A DNA stretch of 7,954 nt, taken from positions 1 through 7,954 of the forward strand of contig JAJYVK010000065.1 of assembly GCA_021792075.1 (NCBI GenBank), given 5' to 3'. Source of the stretch: Actinomycetes bacterium. GTDB lineage: Bacteria > Actinomycetota > Acidimicrobiia > Acidimicrobiales > Acidimicrobiaceae. Of this stretch, positions 6,383 to 7,954 are shown piece after piece. Within the stretch, counting starts at the first letter, position 1, and every line of letters begins with the position of its first letter. The notes under the pieces were generated by a model that did not search any database, was not told the origin of the DNA, and saw only the letters and a list, made by a program, of their open reading frames with translations. Made by a program: the position numbers and the translations under genes.

Positions 6383-7282
6383 CTACCAGCCACGCTCAGC
6401 AAGCCTGACTTCAATCTCGTCCATCTCAATTCCGACCATTGGAGCTCCGAGATTCCGCGACACTCTGAGAAGCACTGAAGGCTCTTGAAAATGTGTTGTA
6501 GCTTCGACTATTGCGCGAGCTCTCTTTGCAGGGTCACTGCTCTTGAAGATTCCCGACCCGACGAACACAGCTTCGGCACCTAACTGCATGACCAAAGATG
6601 CGTCAGCCGGCGTAGCCAGACCTCCCGCGCAAAATAGTGGAACGGGCAGTTTACCCGCCTCGGCCACCTCCCGCACCAGCTCTAGTGGAGCCTGCAGATT
6701 CTTCGCCCAGGAGTATATCTCCGCAGAGTCGGCTTGTGTGAGTTTGCGGATGTCCCCAATTATAGATCGCAGGTGCCGAACGGCCTCGACAACATTACCG
6801 GTGCCGGCCTCTCCCTTGGAACGGATCATAGCGGCACCCTCGGAAATCCTCCTCAAAGCCTCGCCGAGGTTGGTAGCTCCACAAACGAATGGCACGGTGA
6901 ACTTCCACTTGTCAACGTGATGAGCCTCGTCGGCCGGTGTGAGCACCTCAGATTCGTCGATGTAGTCAACTTGAAGCTCTTGAAGAATCTGAGCCTCTGC
7001 AAAATGCCCAATGCGGGCCTTTGCCATCACTGGGATAGTAACCGTCCTCTGAATCTCCTCAATCAGAACTGGGTCGCTCATGCGCGCAACGCCACCCTCT
7101 CGCCGGATGTCAGCGGGAACCCTCTCCAGCGCCATCACGGCCACGGCACCTGCGTCCTCAGCTATCTTGGCCTGTTCTGCGTTGACAACATCCATTATGA
7201 CGCCGCCCCGCAACATCTCGGCAAGTCCGCGCTTAACCGATGACCCACCCGTCACATTTGTTGATAATTCAGTGTGGTCCAA
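6383..7282 (-). CDS. pdxS: PdxS, synthase/lyase subunit of PLP synthase
   Basis: PdxS condenses ribose 5-phosphate, glyceraldehyde 3-phosphate and ammonia from PdxT into pyridoxal 5'-phosphate (DXP-independent route). The 299-residue (beta/alpha)8 barrel shows [17 protein letters not shown] with Asp31, the first Schiff-base Lys88 in [23 protein letters not shown], the second catalytic Lys156 in [10 protein letters not shown], and the phosphate-binding GGLATPAD and GSGIF segments. It ends with the usual ERGW. I choose TTG at 7280-7282 as the start. A strong GGAGGA lies 4 nt upstream, and it is more natural than the in-frame TTG at 7292-7294, which itself overlaps that GGAGGA. The wording [31 protein letters not shown] is very close to mycobacterial PdxS, supporting an actinobacterial origin. 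Confidence 0.98.
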   Translation of the reverse strand: MDHTELSTNVTGGSSVKRGLAEMLRGGVIMDVVNAEQAKIAEDAGAVAVMALERVPADIRREGGVARMSDPVLIEEIQRTVTIPVMAKARIGHFAEAQILQELQVDYIDESEVLTPADEAHHVDKWKFTVPFVCGATNLGEALRRISEGAAMIRSKGEAGTGNVVEAVRHLRSIIGDIRKLTQADSAEIYSWAKNLQAPLELVREVAEAGKLPVPLFCAGGLATPADASLVMQLGAEAVFVGSGIFKSSDPAKRARAIVEATTHFQEPSVLLRVSRNLGAPMVGIEMDEIEVRLAERGW

Positions 7283-7286
7283 AATA

Positions 7287-7292
7287 TCCTCC
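7287..7292 (-). promoter_or_regulatory. Ribosome-binding site that decides the pdxS start
   Basis: GGAGGA on the minus strand lies 4 nt before the TTG at 7282. Using the upstream in-frame TTG at 7294 would put this site inside the coding sequence and leave only AT-rich sequence upstream, so the shorter product is preferred. Confidence 0.65.
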
Positions 7293-7341
7293 AAAATCTA
7301 AATTCTAATTCGCAATAACTCTCATCAGCGCGGAGATGCCT

Positions 7342-7954
7342 CTAGGAACCTGAGGTATGCGTACCGATCGGTGCAAACTCGACCCAGGTTCTTCCTGGTG
7401 CGAGCTTGATGGGCTGGCCAGATGAATCTGTGAACGTCGTAACCGCATGCTCGGACGCCTTAGACCAGGTCCCGGTGGCCTCTTCGCCACCAGAGAGAAA
7501 GATTGCATTACCGCTGCCGACTGAGTGGGCCTGCGGCACGGGGTTGCCAGCAGGATCTACGAACCCTGTATTCGTGTAGTTGACAAACTCTATAATCACG
7601 TTCGTGGCACTCTCCGGTGATCCCTGCGGGTTTTTCTGCAATACCCCGTTTGTGCTCCTCGTCCAAAAACCTCCACTTGGGTTCCAGCTCCATAGATCGT
7701 TAGCATTTCCGGAGATATCGACCTTGAAGCTGCTGATAGGCTGAACTCCTGAAGCCTCGAATGGAGTGCCTGCCTTTCTGAACTCGAACAGCTTGGGAGG
7801 GAGCTTTGCATTCAAACCAGCTTTTTTTGCATCTGCGTAGAGAGTTGTAGTCGAGGTGTAAAGGTTGTGAGGCGCTGGACGGCTGGACAGACGATAATAG
7901 GCACCTCCAAGGACGTATGCCCCAACGTCTGTGATTCCGGAGTTGCGAATGTCT
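7342..7954 (-). CDS. DUF3048 (YerB-like) protein, C-terminal 203 residues, 5' end outside window
   Basis: The frame is open to the right edge, so the gene starts beyond 7954. The visible fragment reads NSGITDVGAYVLGGAYYRLSSRPAPHNLYTST near its beginning and ends with WSKASEHAVTTFTDSSGQPIKLAPGRTWVEFAP. The RPAPHNLYTST block and the closing W-x-K-x-S ... LxPGRTWVE pattern are typical of DUF3048 and its C-terminal domain, found in YerB-like, often lipoprotein or secreted, proteins of Gram-positive bacteria. Molecular function is not established. An in-frame TTG at 7813-7815 is internal, since family similarity continues upstream of it. The N-terminus, where a signal peptide would be, cannot be seen. 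The stop is 59 nt before the pdxS start. Confidence 0.88.
   Translation of the reverse strand, partial: DIRNSGITDVGAYVLGGAYYRLSSRPAPHNLYTSTTTLYADAKKAGLNAKLPPKLFEFRKAGTPFEASGVQPISSFKVDISGNANDLWSWNPSGGFWTRSTNGVLQKNPQGSPESATNVIIEFVNYTNTGFVDPAGNPVPQAHSVGSGNAIFLSGGEEATGTWSKASEHAVTTFTDSSGQPIKLAPGRTWVEFAPIGTHTSGS

Noticed and set aside
6734..7243. 169-codon plus-strand ORF opposite pdxS
   Set aside because: It is antisense to a highly conserved enzyme gene, and its translation shows no domain or membrane pattern.
1..7954. CRISPR arrays, insertion sequences, tRNA or rRNA genes
   Set aside because: No direct-repeat array, transposase-like frame, terminal inverted repeats, cloverleaf sequence or rRNA motif was found by eye on either strand.

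Overview
The window is an ordinary bacterial chromosome segment in which every supported gene lies on the minus strand, so transcription runs from high to low coordinates. In that order the genes are: the C-terminal part of a DUF3048 (YerB-like) protein, pdxS, pdxT, a YebC/TACO1-family gene, a single-cysteine Bcp-type peroxiredoxin, ruvC, ruvA, ruvB, a class III PLP-dependent aminotransferase, and yajC. The order pdxS-pdxT-yebC-ruvC-ruvA-ruvB-yajC is the classic actinobacterial arrangement. The DUF3048 neighbour, the moderate GC (roughly mid-50s percent by eye) and frequent GTG/TTG starts fit a moderate-GC member of the Acidimicrobiia (Ferrimicrobium/Ferrithrix/Acidithrix-like). The phylum is well supported; the class and genus are inference.

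Layout. 7342-7954: 3' part of a DUF3048 gene running off the right edge. 5759-7282: pdxS and pdxT, the two subunits of the DXP-independent pyridoxal 5'-phosphate synthase. 4987-5736: YebC. 4525-4983: peroxiredoxin, 3 nt after yebC. 2300-4472: ruvC-ruvA-ruvB, tightly packed, encoding Holliday-junction resolution and branch migration. 855-2162: aminotransferase, separated from ruvB by 137 nt. 154-624: yajC, preceded by a 230-nt gap. 1-153: no convincing gene; the secD that usually follows yajC would have to start beyond the left edge.

How the parts relate. PdxS/PdxT make PLP, the cofactor of the aminotransferase further down; this link is metabolic, not evidence of a shared pathway. ruvC appears to have its own control. 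A near-perfect actinobacterial LexA (SOS) box, TCGAACAAATGTTCGT, straddles its start codon next to a -10-like TAATAT. This suggests DNA-damage-inducible, possibly leaderless, transcription of ruvCAB within the longer same-strand run. The peroxiredoxin and the aminotransferase are the two insertions relative to the usual cluster.

I did not find a previously undescribed system. The points most worth a second look are the LexA box over the ruvC start codon, the strong use of TAG stops (7 of 10 genes, no TAA), the two inserted genes, and the two gaps flanking yajC.
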